DNA from: Lineus longissimus
Lineage: Eukaryota > Nemertea > Pilidiophora > Heteronemertea > Lineidae
DNA length: 64,000 nucleotides
Reading direction: 5' to 3'
Assembly: GCF_910592395.1 (NCBI RefSeq)
Contig: NC_088312.1
Coordinates: 11,718,001-11,782,000 of the forward strand
Shown here piece by piece: positions 20,508-32,967 of the stretch. The notes beneath the pieces were generated by a model. It had not been told where the DNA came from and did not search any database. It saw only the letters and a list, made by a program, of their open reading frames with translations. Position 1 is the first letter of the stretch, and each line of letters starts with the position of its first letter. A program made the position numbers and the translations under genes.

Positions 20508-21710
20508 ATGGTTGATAAAAATGAGAAAATACATTGTTCAACATGTAACAAGGAGATATCCTACAGCAATCTTTCAGCACATAGGAAAACCAAAGGTCAT
20601 CAAAGAATGAAAGACAATCAAATGGAGTTATCAAGCCAGTCAGACTCGAGTTCTCGTTCACTGCGTTTACCTAACCGGCAAAACACGTTTTCGAGTACAG
20701 AGGTAAACTGGAAGAAATTCTCTTCAAGCTAACTGATTACCATCATAAAATAAGTATTTCAGTTAAAGCTGAATTTGACAGATCTGGCGAAAAGGCTATC
20801 TATCCTATTCAATCTCCAATGGAAAGCATAATTTCAAGAAACCAGACAATTTATGCCCTAGACAGTCAATTGAACTACATAAAGTCCGAGATTGAGGAAC
20901 GATACTTCGAAGGAAGCGGCCTGAGTTTAAATGAAATAAAGTCGTGCGATCTTACAATATGTTCCTACAAGAAATGTAAAGGCGGTCACTACACTAGTTT
21001 ACCATTCCGAACTAAAGCTGTCATTAATGTGAAATCAAATGATGAGAAATGTTTCCTGTGGAGTCTTTTGGCTGCCAAATACCACGACAGCATTTCGTGT
21101 GAGAGGCAAAAAAGTTTTAATGCAACAGAAATTAACCCCTACAAGATGTATGAAAGCTCGATAAAGATCAAATCATTTCCTGTGTGCGTTCAAAAGGATA
21201 TCCCTAAGATCGAACAAGACAATGGTATCAAGATTAATGTGTTCAAGTTAGAGAACGAATGGGCTAAAAGCATTTATGCCGCAAAGCTGGAACCACCCTA
21301 CCTCTCTAAGAACCACGATGATGATGATGTTATCGATCTGTTGTATTTCAAGGATCATTTCATGTACATAAAAGACATAAATCTATTCTTCAAGACTGAC
21401 AGGAATAGTGTGTTCATTTGTAGGAGATGCATGAATTACTTTTACAAGAAATCTACACTAGAAAGACATAAATTGAAATGTGGACAACACGATTACTGTA
21501 AGATCAGTCTGCCTCAACCGAATAGTAAATGGTCACAACTTAAGTTTGAAAAGCACTCATTCAAGAACAGAGTTCAATTTGTAATCTATGCTGATTTCGA
21601 AGCGATAAGCACAACAGTCAATGATAATGCAAATCGGACAGAGTTTAGAGAGAACTCCGTGAATGATCAGTGCTCAAATGATACCGGTGTCACTAAAAAA
21701 CTATTCAAAC
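20508..21710 (+). pseudogene. DNA polymerase B N-terminal part, truncated
   Basis: The frame begins with a C2H2-like finger (CSTC ... H ... H) and shifts frame near 20,695. It continues open to 21,710 with a second zinc-finger-like segment (CRRCMNYFYKKSTLERHKLKC) and exonuclease motif I in FVIYADFEAI (D and E catalytic). This is the arrangement of the protein-primed polymerase of Polintons, which replicates the element. Soon after motif I the reading frame runs directly into the 53-bp minisatellite. The remaining exonuclease motifs and the whole polymerase domain are missing. The start context is TAAATAGAA then ATG. Confidence 0.85.
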
Positions 21711-24030
21711 ATCCAGGGTCACAGCACTGGTTAACCACACCCAGTAATCTACTGACCATGCACATCCATCCAGGGTCACAGCACTAGTCAGCCACACCCA
21801 GTAACCTACTGACCAGATCCATCCAGGGTCACAGCACTGGTTAGCCACACCCAGTAACCAACTGACCACATCCATCCAGGCTCGATCACAGCACTGGTCA
21901 GCCACATCCAGTAACCTACTGACCATGCACATCCATCCAGGGTCACAGCACTGGTTAGCCACACCCAGTAACCTACTGACCATGCACATCCATCCTGGGT
22001 CACAGCACTGGTTAGCCACACCCAGTAACCAACTGACCACATCCATCCAGGCTCGATCACAGCACTGGTCAGCCGCACCCAGTAACCTACTGACCATGCA
22101 CATCCATCCAGGGTCACAGCACTGGTTAGCCACACCCAGTAACCTACTGACCATGCACATCCATCCTGGGTCACAGCACTGGTTAGCCACACCCAGTAAC
22201 CAACTGACCACATCCATCCAGGCTCGATCACAGCACTGGTCAGCCGCACCCAGTAACCTACTGACCATGCACATCCATCCAGGGTCACAGCACTAGTCAG
22301 CCACACCCAGTAACCTACTGACCAGATCCATCCAGGGTCACAGCACTGGTTAGCCACACCCAGTAACCTACCAGATCCATCCAGGGTCACAGCACTGGTT
22401 AGCCACACCCAGTAACCAACTGACCACATCCATCCAGGCTCGATCACAGCACTGGTCAGCCACACCCAGTAACCTACTGACCATGCACATCCATCCTGGG
22501 TCACAGCACTGGTTAGCCACACCCAGTAACCAACTGACCACATCCATCCAGGCTCGATCACAGCACTGTTCAGCCGCACCCAGTAACCTACTGACCATGC
22601 ACATCCATCCAGGGTCACAGCACTAGTCAGCCACACCCAGTAACCTACTGACCAGATCCATCCAGGGTCACAGCACTGGTTAGCCACACCCAGTAACCTA
22701 CTGACCAGATCCATCCAGGGTCACAGCACTGGTTAGCCACACCCAGTAACCTACTGACCAGATCCATCCAGGGTCACAGCACTGGTTAGCCACACCCAGT
22801 AACTTACTGACCACATCCATCCAGGGTCACAGCACTAGTCAGCCACACCCAGTAACCTAATAACCAGATCCATCCAGGGTCACAGCACTGGTTAGCCACT
22901 CCCAGTAACCTACTGACCACAACCATCCAGGGTCACAGCACTGGTCAGCCACACCCAGTAACCTACCGACCACATCCATCCAGGGTCACAGCACTGGTCA
23001 GCCACACCCAGTAACCTACTGACCATGCACATCCATCCACGGTCACAGCACTGGTTAGCCAGTACCAGTAACCTACTGACCATGCACATCCATCCAGGAT
23101 CACAGCACTGATCAGCCACACCCAGTAACCTACTGACCATGCACATCCATCCAGGGTCACAGCACTGATCAGCCACACCCAGTAACCTACTGACCACAAC
23201 CATCCAGGGTCACAGCACTGGTCAGCCACACCCAGTAACCTACTAACCAGATCCATCCAGGGTCACAGCACTGGTTAGCCACACCCAGTAACCTACTGAC
23301 CAGATCCATCCAGGGTCACAGCACTGGTCAGCCACACCCAGTAACCTACTGACCATACACATCCATCCAGGGTCACAGCACTGGTTAGCCACACCCAGTA
23401 ATCTACTGACCATGCACATCCATCCAGGGTCACAGCACTAGTCAGCCACACCCAGTAACCTACTGACCAGATCCATCCAGGGTCACAGCACTGGTTAGCC
23501 ACACCCAGTAACCTACTGACCATGTACATCCATCCAGGGTCACAGCACTGGTTAGCCACACCCACTAACCTACTGAACACATCCATTCAGGGTCACAGCA
23601 CTGGTCAGCCACACCCAGTAACCTACTGACCACATCCATCCAGGGTCACAGCACATCCAGGGTTACAGCCACATCCAGTAACCTACTGCCCAGATTCATC
23701 CAGGGTCACAGCACTGGTTAGCCACACCCAGTAACCTACTGACTAGATTCATCCAGGGTCACAGCACTGGTTAGCCACACCCAGTAACCTACTGCCCAGA
23801 TTCATCCAGGGTCACAGCACTGGTTAGCCACACCCAGTAACCTACTGACTGGATTCATCTAGGGTCACAGCACTGGTTAGCCACACCCAGTAACCTACTG
23901 ACCAGATCCATCCAGGGTCACAGCACTGGTTAGCCACACCCAGTAACCTACTGACCAGATCCATCCAGGGTCACAGCACTGGTTAACCACACCCAGTAAC
24001 CCACTGACTAGATCCATCTAGGGTTGCAGC
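21711..24030. repeat. 53/57-bp minisatellite, about 40 copies
   Basis: A long tandem array has the unit ATCCATCCAGGGTCACAGCA followed by CTGGTTAGCCACACCCAGTA and CCTACTGACCAG. Units are 53 bp, or about 57 bp where CATGCAC is added. Higher-order blocks of several units, including one with CAGGCTCGATCACAGC, are repeated within 21,840-22,620. The array begins inside the polymerase gene. All long open frames over it on both strands are repeat artefacts. Confidence 0.95.
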
Positions 24031-24570
24031 TTGTGACATTTTCCTTGACAGAGCTGAGTTAAATCTTTGAGAAATTGTCCTTAGCTTGGTCAGGGTGCAA
24101 CATTGTCATGAGGTTGTTACATTGTGCTTGGTATTGGCAGGTTGTTACGCTGTCCTCAAGTTGTGACGTTGTCCTTGGTGTGGGCGGGTTGTAACATTGT
24201 CCTCAAGTTGTGACATTGTCCTTGGTGTGGGCAGGCTGTCGCATTGTCCTCAAGTTGTGACATTGTCCACAGTATGGGCAGGTTGTAACATTGTCCTCAA
24301 GTTGTGATATTGTCCTTGGTGTTGGCAGATTGTAACGTTGCCCTTGAGTTGTTACATTGTCCTTGGTGTGACGCTGTCCTCTAGTTGTGACATTGTCCTT
24401 GGTATGGGCAGGTTGTAACGTTGACCTCAAGTTGTGTCATTGTCCTTGGTGTGGGCAGGTTGTAGCATTGTCCTCAAGTTGTGACATTGTCCACTGTATG
24501 GGCAGATTGTAACATTGCCCTTGAGTTGCGATATTGTCATCAATGTGGTCAGGCTGTGACAGGGTCCTCA
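24031..24570. repeat. ~47-bp minisatellite, about ten copies
   Basis: The unit contains TTGTCCTCAAGTTGTGACA and TTGTCCTTGGTGTGGGCAGG. Copies vary by point changes and indels. The array directly follows the 53-bp array, with no gene between. Confidence 0.85.
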
Positions 24571-24674
24571 AATCATTAATCAGTAACAACTCACTCTTTT
24601 CTCAAGTGGTCAAGTCAAAGTCAAGCTGTAGCTCTTGTTACTCAAGCAGATGACACAGTCTGTCAACCAATCTG

Positions 24675-24871
24675 CAGTGGAACTTCCCTTAGCGGACACC
24701 TCTCTTATAAGGACATCCTCGCTGTTAAGGACACCCTCTCTGTTAAGGACACCAGTTTTGGTCCCAATTTGGTTGACTCCATTCAATTTGACCTCTCTTA
24801 TCAGGACACCTCTCTTTTAGGGACAGAACTTGTCAGTCCTGAGGGGGTCCTCAATAGTGAGGTTCTACTCT
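24675..24871. mobile_element. pogo-like MITE, copy 1
   Basis: The element runs from CAGTGGAACTTCCC to GAGGTTCTACTC and belongs to the same family as the copies at 47,168, 49,790 and 61,304. It contains a run of AAGGACACC-type repeats. This copy has a small internal duplication and a degraded right end. Confidence 0.7.
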
Positions 24872-25135
24872 ATGGTGTGGTAAAATCCGATTCCAAGATG
24901 AATTGACAGGCACCACCAATAAGACAAGAATTTCATAGAATTTCAAATGCGTTAGCTTTGCACTGATTTTCCCAGTAGTAAACTCAACAATATAAGACAA
25001 AGTTCCTATAAATATAGAACATTTTATTCAATAGAAGGACATTGTTTGAGAGATAACGCAGTAACAAAGGTTAAATAGTATTTTTCATACCTAAAAGAGT
25101 TCTATCATTTATGTCACAATAACTATATTCAAGAA

Positions 25136-25376
25136 TTAAAGGGATATGCCGTTGATAGTAACTGGTGGTCCAGGAAAATAGAAATGCAGTTAAACACAAT
25201 GTCATAGTGGAGTTATCATGCAAAATAATTTGCTGGAACTTTGTATTTGTAGAATTAGTACATATGTCTACACAACGGCAATGTTGAAAATTATATTCAA
25301 TTCATATTCAGGGAATTGTAGTTTTTCTAATTCAAATACAAGTTAAATTCTTTTAACGAACAGCGTAGACCTTTAA
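25136..25376. mobile_element. MITE family A (TTAA ends), copy 1
   Basis: The left end is TTAAAGGGATATGCCGTT and the right end is GAACAGCGTAGACCTTTAA. It has the same internal order (a GGTGGTCC...AAATAGAAATGCAG part, then ACTTTGTATTT and an AATTTGAA-like part) as copies at 50,090 and 63,147. It is non-coding. Confidence 0.7.
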
Positions 25377-26550
25377 TAACTAGACTAATGTGTGCAATAT
25401 ACATGTATCACAGTTTGCAGTTTGGACTGGTTTTTCATGATGTAAAGTAGGGCGAGATGTAGTTTGATAATCTTCCACACCTGCACCAAAGATAACATAT
25501 GAAAAGTTCAACAACAATAGTTTTGGACAGAATAAGAGGTTACCAATATAAATGGTAGCTACTTATTTTCAATTTTTCAATTTTAACTTTACGATAAAGC
25601 TTCATTCAATATCATTCTATAAACACTACTAGGTATAATTATCATAACGACCATCATACTATACTACATGTAATTCCTATACATATATAAAGTGATGTAC
25701 ATTTCTAATATAGCACTATAAATAGAAAGTTATTTACAAAATATGAGACATTTTAATTTAACAGATGCCATATCCAGAGCTGTTAACCCTCCGTGAAGAC
25801 TATAAAAAAACTGTTCGCAAAAATTTCATTCTTTTGTAATTTTGACCCAAATGTTCAAATATACTTTCAGTAGTTTTGCAAGTGACCTTCAGTACTCCCA
25901 ATGGAGTTCCACTTTTACAGTCCAAATCACAATTGATATCCATCCTGCTTCGCGTCGATTATCTCTCAAAATTAAAGATTCTATCACTCATTTAGCTAAA
26001 AAGATAGGACATTTTTGACTAGCTAAGCAGGAAAGCTGAGTTCATAAATTTTCAATAACGAACTGGATGGATTCAGACACAGAATCGGAACCTACAAAAT
26101 TTTTTGATAGATTTAAGATATAGAACTACGAGTTTATTCTGCAACTAATTTTATGTACATTTTGGCCACTTGGAAACTGATTTGGATTTGTTACCTTTGT
26201 ATTCAGGTTAATCCAGAACATAATAGTTACAATAAACAAAACTGAAGGACCTTGTCCTTTCCTAAAAATATACAGATGAAGGTATTTTGAGGGTTTTTTG
26301 ATGACATTTTCCTTCTGGGAAAGCACATGATCTCAACGTTTTAGCCTGCTCTGATTGGAATCCTGCAACATTTGACCGTGTCATGATTTTGATTCCTTTT
26401 ACAAATCATGAGGTTCACTCACTTTGCATTATGGGTCACTCAACTTTCCTCTTCGTCAGAGGTGAGACAATAGATGGAAATTGATAAGCTAAGACCAACT
26501 AAGAAGAAGGGAGAATTCAGTCTGATAATAAACACTCATCAAAGGACAGG
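25377..26550. other. intergenic, nothing recognised
   Basis: AT-rich sequence lies downstream of the minus-strand vWA gene. I see no gene, RNA or clear repeat. Confidence 0.4.
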
Positions 26551-26556
26551 TTTATT
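26551..26556 (-). promoter_or_regulatory. candidate polyadenylation signal of the vWA gene
   Basis: AATAAA on the minus strand, about 210 bp past the stop codon of the vWA/DUF4537 gene. Confidence 0.4.
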
Positions 26557-26765
26557 CATTCATTTAAATTTAAAATGATTTAAAAAGTTTTGGTGAATCC
26601 CAACAAATTAGGCAAATTTGGCCAAGTTTGTTCATTTAAATTTGAAAAAATTATTTTTTTCAAAGTTTTGGTGAATCGCAAAAATAAAGAGCAGCCAAAA
26701 ATGTCGCTGTATAAACTGTATTCTTTTCTACAATTTGATATACAAAATACGATGTTTCATCAACC

Positions 26766-29700
26766 TTAAGGTAACACCTGCGACCTCCAGAGGCCCATTT
26801 GTTGGTCATTAAAGCTGACCCTCAAGTTCTTCTTTTTCTGCGCGTCCTCCTCCATACGATGAAAGTGCATCCGCCGCGCAAGGTTGGCATGTCGTCTCTG
26901 TGCGTCCATCTCTGCTTCTTGGCGCGTCTGCGTCTCGAAGCGAGTTTCTAGTGTGTTCCAGCGTTGACTCTGCTGTTGAGCTCGTTGCTCCTGAAATCGA
27001 AGTGAGTGAGTGTGAAAGAGAGTTTCAGGGGGTAAAGTTGTCGCATAAGTCTGAAAAGGTCAGACCAAGTTTATATCAGGCCCATGGTAAATTTGAATTC
27101 CTCAGCGGATGAAAATAGGTAAAGCTCCAAACAGCAGGGCAGAATTTCTCTCAAAGCAAGACTAAGAAAACCCTTTCCACTGGACGAAATTTTCAAGCTG
27201 GCTTACCTTTGATTTGGCAATGGCGGACCTCAACTCGGCTTCCCTCTGTGCACGCAGGTCATTCCTTCTCTGTACAGCTGCCTGGACCGCCGCAAACCGC
27301 CGCTGCTCCTGGTCCTCCCGAAACGCCTGCTTCTCCGCAATACGACCTCGGATTTCATCGCTGATCTGCTTCTTGGCATCTCGTGTCCTGACCACCTGGT
27401 CCCATTCGTTAGCTTGTCTTGCCTTCTCGAACTTAATCTGGTCAATGATTCGGTCGCGGTGGAGATCACGCATCAGAATGGACTGCTGGGCTTTCTCAGC
27501 CATCGTCTGCTCTCGGTCTTGTATTCTCTGGATAATCTTCCGATGTCTAAATAAAAAACAAATTTATTGCGGCTGCTACTGTTGAATCTGTACCTTAAAG
27601 TATTTGTATATCTGATTACAGAACAGCAGTGTTGAAAAGTATATTCAGTACGTGTTTACATAAGTTTGAAATTTTCAAATTCAGTTACAAATTTCAAATA
27701 TTTTACAAATGGTTTCGGCCTTTAAGCTGACAGCACACAGAGATTTACCTCTGTGTGCTCCAAGCTTCAAAGTGCCAACACAGCAAAATATTCTCACCTG
27801 TATTCTCGCCGATCCCTATCCTTCATGTCAACATCATGTTGCGATGCTCCCAGGACGGGCGAATAAGCCCGTGGCGGCTGAGGTTCTATTGGTCTTCGGT
27901 CCTTCGTGGGAGATGGCGGCCTTGGTTGGAGTCCCCCGTGCATAATCTCATACATGGCGTCCTTATCTTCCCCGACCCGTGAATTGTACTCGGCATGAGT
28001 AAACGCAGTGCCGCCCCACTCAACTGTAATCAAACAAACTGATTACTGTAGACCCCCAAACTTTCACTTTTTCACGTTTATTTTAGTGGATAAAAACAGC
28101 AAAAAATGTTTATGATTGGAAAAATTGAAAGATATTTTATAATCTGCCATAAGAATTTGAAAAGAAAGAAATACTTTCTTACTTAGAGGCTGTTATGACC
28201 AATTGCTGCAAAAGTCTCGAAGACGATGAGCACTTTATACCATTTCATATCAAGATCGACTGTGCCTCTTCTTGGATAGAAATGAAAAGGATCAGAAACT
28301 TCGCAAAGAAATCTCTTGTCATGAAGGATTCACACCGTTCAGTTGTCACCTACCTCCATATGGTCCCATCTTCTTTTCTCGTACTTCCAAGGGCGCCTGT
28401 AACAACGTCTCCCTGAAAGCGCCAGGTCCTGGGGGATCAATCATCGACGGGGCCGGATCATTCCTCCAGTACGACCAAGGCGGGCGCTGAACCCGCTTCC
28501 TCTCTTTCGTATAATCTTTATCAGTTTCGTAATCAATCGGCTCGGCAGGCAGATCCAAATCCTCCAAATTGAGATCATCGAATTCAAAAACTGCTCCGCT
28601 GTCTGCATTTTCGTCGACTTTTTCCGAATCTGTCTTCTCCGGTTCCTCCGCAACTGGTACTTCTTCCACCGGTGCAACCGGTTCCGGTTCTTTCACTGGC
28701 TCCTCTGCCTTCTTAAACGTATTGGCCTCCTGCTTTTCTCGTTTCTTCAACAAAGGCATCTTGTCGCCGTATAGATCAGAGATCTGACTTTGGACCTTCT
28801 CCGAAAGTTCCCTTGAGGTGATATCAGTTCCCGGGATGAGTTTCTCAACATCTTCGCTATGGACGGCAACAGAGCTGCAAGGGTTGACTTTAGCCATCAC
28901 CGGGGCAATGGGATATCCGGGCATGAACCTTGGATAGCCGTAAAAATGATCGACAAGAAAATCTCCCCTGTCAATCATAACTGGACGGTAATTGACGTAA
29001 TCCTTTGGCGTCCTCTCGGGCGCCGTGGTCGGGTAACCAGGCAGCGTTTCTGCTGGGTAATTTTCCTCGGCTTTTAATGTCTCCCTGGCATCTTCTGGCA
29101 TTTGTGACTCGACTGTCAGCCGCTCGTAGACACCTGGGGGAATCCAGACTGCGACTCCGAGCGTGACTTTTTCTGTGGGACCATGACAGAAGGAGACGAT
29201 GAGTTGCTGGTCTTCACCTCCTGAAACATATATGAAAGACACTTTAAAAACATTTGATCTAATACTATTTTAAACAACTAAGTAAACTGATATTATTGTC
29301 CTCCAGATCAGAGAGAGAATTAAAGCTGTGTATAATATGAATACCAAATTAATTCTTGACAATATTGATAGTAACTCACCAAGATCGACTCCTTCTGTAG
29401 TATTGTCAGGCAGTGAGTAGGTACAGGCAGGAGGCCAATATGATCAAGAAGGCAGAGGGGCCAGTGAAAGAACCGGAACCAGAACCGGTTGCGCCGGTGG
29501 AAGAAGCACGGCTTACTTATATATTTTTGGTGGTACCCATGATATTCAAGAATGTGCAACACTTGGCACTTTAGAAACCCTTTACAAAATTCTAGAGCAA
29601 GTTAGGGTGGCCATTGTTTTTCTATTTGCATGTAGTATTTGTGAAAGAAATTTACCTTTACTGTCCCTAAACTCCTGGCCTTCAATTACCACCCCAGGGT

Positions 29701-31290
29701 AGTGCTGGTCACTACCCTCCTGACACGGCGCCAAAACCTTATCCTGCCGGAAGATCGAATGCCTGAGTGCGTCAACTTTATGAATGATGTCATAGATCTT
29801 GGTCTCCTGGTACTCGACACTTTCGTAATCACCATTTTTGGACGGACCAAAGGAAACAATGAACAGATCAGATGTAATCTGCAAAGATAGAGTTCAGTCA
29901 GTCATTCGTCACATTTATGGTATTTCCAATTTTGTTTGAAACAATCAACCACAATTCATGTATATATGTGCTGGCTGCTGGTTCAGCATTCTGAAATCGG
30001 TTTAGTACTGTGGACTACATGTATTGCATCGATAAGCTCGGAGTCTGAACTACATTTTGCAGAGTTGACACCCATTGTACACTTAGGACACCGAAATTAT
30101 GTCATACCCCAACATTTCAAGTATTTCGTAAAAACCTAAATATGACAATTCATTTGAAATTTCTTGATAAGCAGTTTTCAAAGGTACATGTACATCTACA
30201 CATCATTAGCTTCATCTTTCTTGAACCCCTTTGGGGCATAAAATCACACTGTAATGGATTTAATTTTTTGTGGCATTGACCTTACCTGGCTTTGTACTTT
30301 TCCAGGGTAGTACAGGCCATCTGAATCTCTCCTAGCGAGGACTTCGTGTCCAACAAGCATGGCTCCAGCAGAGGGCGAGATCGTCGGATCCGGAGGGGTG
30401 TTCAACTTGTCCTTCAGCTTCACCCAATCACGCGCTGTTCGATACCTTGACCACCAGTAACTCGGGTAGTAATAATAATGAGGGTAGGCGTTAGGTGCTA
30501 CCACCACTGGTGCAGTACGGGAGAGGGGTAACCGAGTGACGGGGTCGATAACAACAGTAGGGGCCACAGGCCAGTGAGCTAGGGCAACGTCATTGAGAGG
30601 ATCCCTGGCCAAGGTGCCTGTTACGCTGCAACCTTTGACAGCAGGGAAGGCCGCACCGCTCACATTCCTCAGCACTCCATTCAGGGGGAACTGATGCTGA
30701 TAAACAGGAGTGACGCGATCCATTAAGCCATGGTTTTCTAAGTTCATGATTTCAAGAGATCCGTACGTCTCCATAGCGAGACTGCGTAACAGGTCCTCGA
30801 CGGCCGGAGCATCTGATCCACGTCCGGGTATGAATATACAATGGACAGGCCGACCACGAGATATCGGTACAATATTGTCCAGAATGTCATCGCGATGTTG
30901 ATCAGGCAAACCGTCAGTGACAAGATAAACGGCTTGACACTGTGGATCCTCGAATGCCGTCAGTAACGCATCCAACATATTTGATCCTGTTTTTGCTGCC
31001 AAATTTCTAATCCACCCTGCGGCAACTTTAACAGTCTCTTTGGTACATTTGACCATTTTATCTGCCCACTGCGTCACATCATTACTATACTCTATCAAAT
31101 TGAAAGTGCGCCCGTCGCCGCACTGGGCATGCTTTAGAATTGTCTCAGTTAGATGGTCCTTGACTACACTTAGTTTATTGTACATGCTTCCTGAGGTGTC
31201 TATCACAAATGTTACATGCTTTGCTTTGATGTTTCCGAAGATGGTGGGAATTCCTAGCATCACAGGGGTAGGTGGGCTGTCAAAAGCCAT
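26766..31290 (-). CDS. vWA and DUF4537 domain protein (VWA3B/C11orf16-like)
   Basis: Six coding exons join in phase: 30286-31290, 29656-29878, 28354-29220, 27798-28023, 27207-27546 and 26766-26990 (stop). They give 961 aa with GT-AG introns throughout. Exon 1 holds a von Willebrand factor A domain with MIDAS DTSGS (residues 31-35), the TGSNMLDAL threonine region and the VTDGLPD aspartate. A DUF4537-type segment spans the exon 1/2 junction (GHEVLARRDSDGLYYPG, then DLFIVSFG). Exon 3 is Pro/Glu-rich and acidic. The last two exons are a long charged coiled coil. Function is unknown. In my reading of the family these are cytoplasmic proteins resembling vertebrate VWA3B. Start: first ATG of the open frame, with no upstream exon seen. 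Confidence 0.8.
27590..27727. repeat. MITE family A fragment in vWA gene intron
   Basis: This is a partial copy: it has AACAGCAGTGTTGAAAA, TTCAGTACGTGTTTACATA and a GGCCTTTAA end. The rest of the family sequence is missing. Confidence 0.5.
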
Positions 31291-31412
31291 TTTGATGGAG
31301 TTTCAATTAGTCACTAGGAAAAGGTACCTGAAAAGGAAGGGTGCAGATATAGAATGATAAAGCTACAGATAGTTCATAGACTGAGTAAGTTTCACTCCCT
31401 GTTCAGACAATC

Positions 31413-32398
31413 GAAAATTGGCGGAAGGAACTATAGCAGGTTCCCAACCAACCTAAAGGCGCTGCGCGCTTACTAGGGCACTGCACTGATAATATTAATG
31501 CACTACATACAGACGGGAAGGGAGGAAAGTGGAATAATCACTGACAAGTCATGATGTTCTCACTGACAGAGCTAGCTGTCAATCAAAATATTCAATATCA
31601 ACCATTGAATCAATCAAGGAAATGTTTGATCACTTCAAACAGCAAATACTCACTAGATACTCGGCAAATTAATATCAACTTGATTCTGCGGCCATAACTA
31701 ATTCACTAGACGTGTAACTACAGCCTGTATTTTGGTAACATGTACACACAAACCATGAATTTACATGCATTTCCATACACTGATAAAGGGTCGATCATGT
31801 TTTGATGGTTGCCAAGAGAATGTTGCGTCGAACGAGCACCTGCAACCTCGGTTCTTGGTTAATCAACCTCGCTGCTTAATTGGTAATTACTAATTACACC
31901 ATTGGTATGTACTAATTGACGTAGAATAACAAGTATATGCATTTTCGATAATATAATAAAGCATTAATAAAGTCACAATTGCATTTATTTTAAATTTTGT
32001 GGCTCAAAAAGAAAGATTAAATAAAATATTGCCAGCAGTTTTTCTTGCTCTCCCAATTCATTTAAAAACATGGTGGCGATTTCCAAAAAGTCAAAACTTG
32101 CACATTTCCCCTGACAAAATTCCATATAACAGGCATATATATGAAATAAAAGAACTATTCAAGTAAGTTACAAAATATTACACATCCTTAATGGTTTATG
32201 ATCGTCAAAATAATATGTCATGGCCCTAAAAAGAGGCCAAACTAATTAAAAATTAGTTGGTCACTCTGACTTTCACTTTCACTTTAATACTATTATCAGT
32301 GCAGGGCCCTAGTAGTCACGCAGCGCCTTTAGGCTGGGGAACCCCCCCCCCCCCCCCCCCCCTGGTTGGGAACCTGCTATAGTTTCTCCCAGCAATTT
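31413..32398. mobile_element. ~1-kb element with ~85-bp inverted repeats
   Basis: Left arm 31,413-31,497 and right arm about 32,285-32,398 are inverted copies (AACTATAGCAGGTTCCCAAC against GTTGGGAACCTGCTATAGTT, and GCGCTGCGCGCTT against the diverged CACGCAGCGC). The right arm also carries a poly-C run at about 32,341-32,362. The interior has no transposase frame. It occupies the space between the divergent vWA gene and METTL25. Confidence 0.7.
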
Positions 32399-32967
32399 TT
32401 TGTTTTGATAGATGGTTTTCTCCGTGTAGCCTATATCTCTAGCAGTAACTCAACTGCATCATCAGAATAACCGGTGTAGAAATGGAAAATGTCCCCCCCC
32501 CCTGGAAAGGTGTCGGGACTATCGGTAGTCTTACACTCTGGCAAAGTCATATGTAAAGTGCAAGCTCTAGTGAACTCACGCAACTGTTGACATGGGGGAG
32601 CCCCCCCCCCAACCCCTGTCCTGACATGTTTTAGCTAGTGCATTGGGGGCACACAAACCCATGAGGCATTTCCCCTCATAGGCTGAAGTACTGGTAATTG
32701 GGCATGGGGGCAAAAGAAAATGTGCCCAATTTAATCGGGCAATTTAATCATGAAATGAGAGCGTCACTACCGACACTAGTGCATCTGATTCTAATTTCTA
32801 AAAAATAGGAATTTCATCAACATTATTTGTGGCGATGATATAAAAACTAGCATTTCCATTGGTTCTAACCTTGCCAAATGGCAACTGACTACTGTAGCTC
32901 TCATTATCTCTAATCCTCCGCCTTCTTCTTTGAACAGTGTTTGTCTACCAAATTTTCCAGATGAAAA
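32399..32967. other. intergenic space upstream of METTL25
   Basis: Contains several poly-C runs and no recognised element. It must include the METTL25 promoter and 5' leader, but I see no clear core motif. Confidence 0.35.

Larger units (their letters stand above)
11600..21710. mobile_element. Polinton/Maverick-type (adintovirus-like) element, right end missing
   Basis: Intronless, closely spaced genes include the hallmark set: DDE integrase with chromodomain, FtsK/A32-type packaging ATPase, major and penton-like capsid proteins and a family-B DNA polymerase. All read on the plus strand except the ATPase. The polymerase is cut at about 21,710 by a minisatellite and no polymerase sequence resumes beyond the arrays, so the right terminal inverted repeat is absent. 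I could not find the left terminal repeat. The boundary is placed before the ORF at 11,634. At least six reading-frame breaks show it is inactive, yet several genes are uninterrupted, which suggests a not very ancient insertion. No adenain-type protease gene is visible. Confidence 0.9.

Noticed and set aside
21705-23600. Long open frames on both strands over the 53-bp array (up to about 300 codons)
   Set aside because: They are translations of the tandem unit (repeating HPGSQHW- or WSVGYW-type phrases), present in several frames and strands at once.
21711-24570. CRISPR-like regular repeats
   Set aside because: The whole unit repeats, with no unique spacers and no cas genes. The window is animal DNA.
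27214-27585. 123-codon plus-strand frame
   Set aside because: Antisense shadow of the vWA gene exon at 27,207-27,546.
32341-32362. Poly-C run as a functional G-quadruplex
   Set aside because: A single homopolymer inside a transposon arm. Length is likely unstable or an assembly effect and no further support exists.
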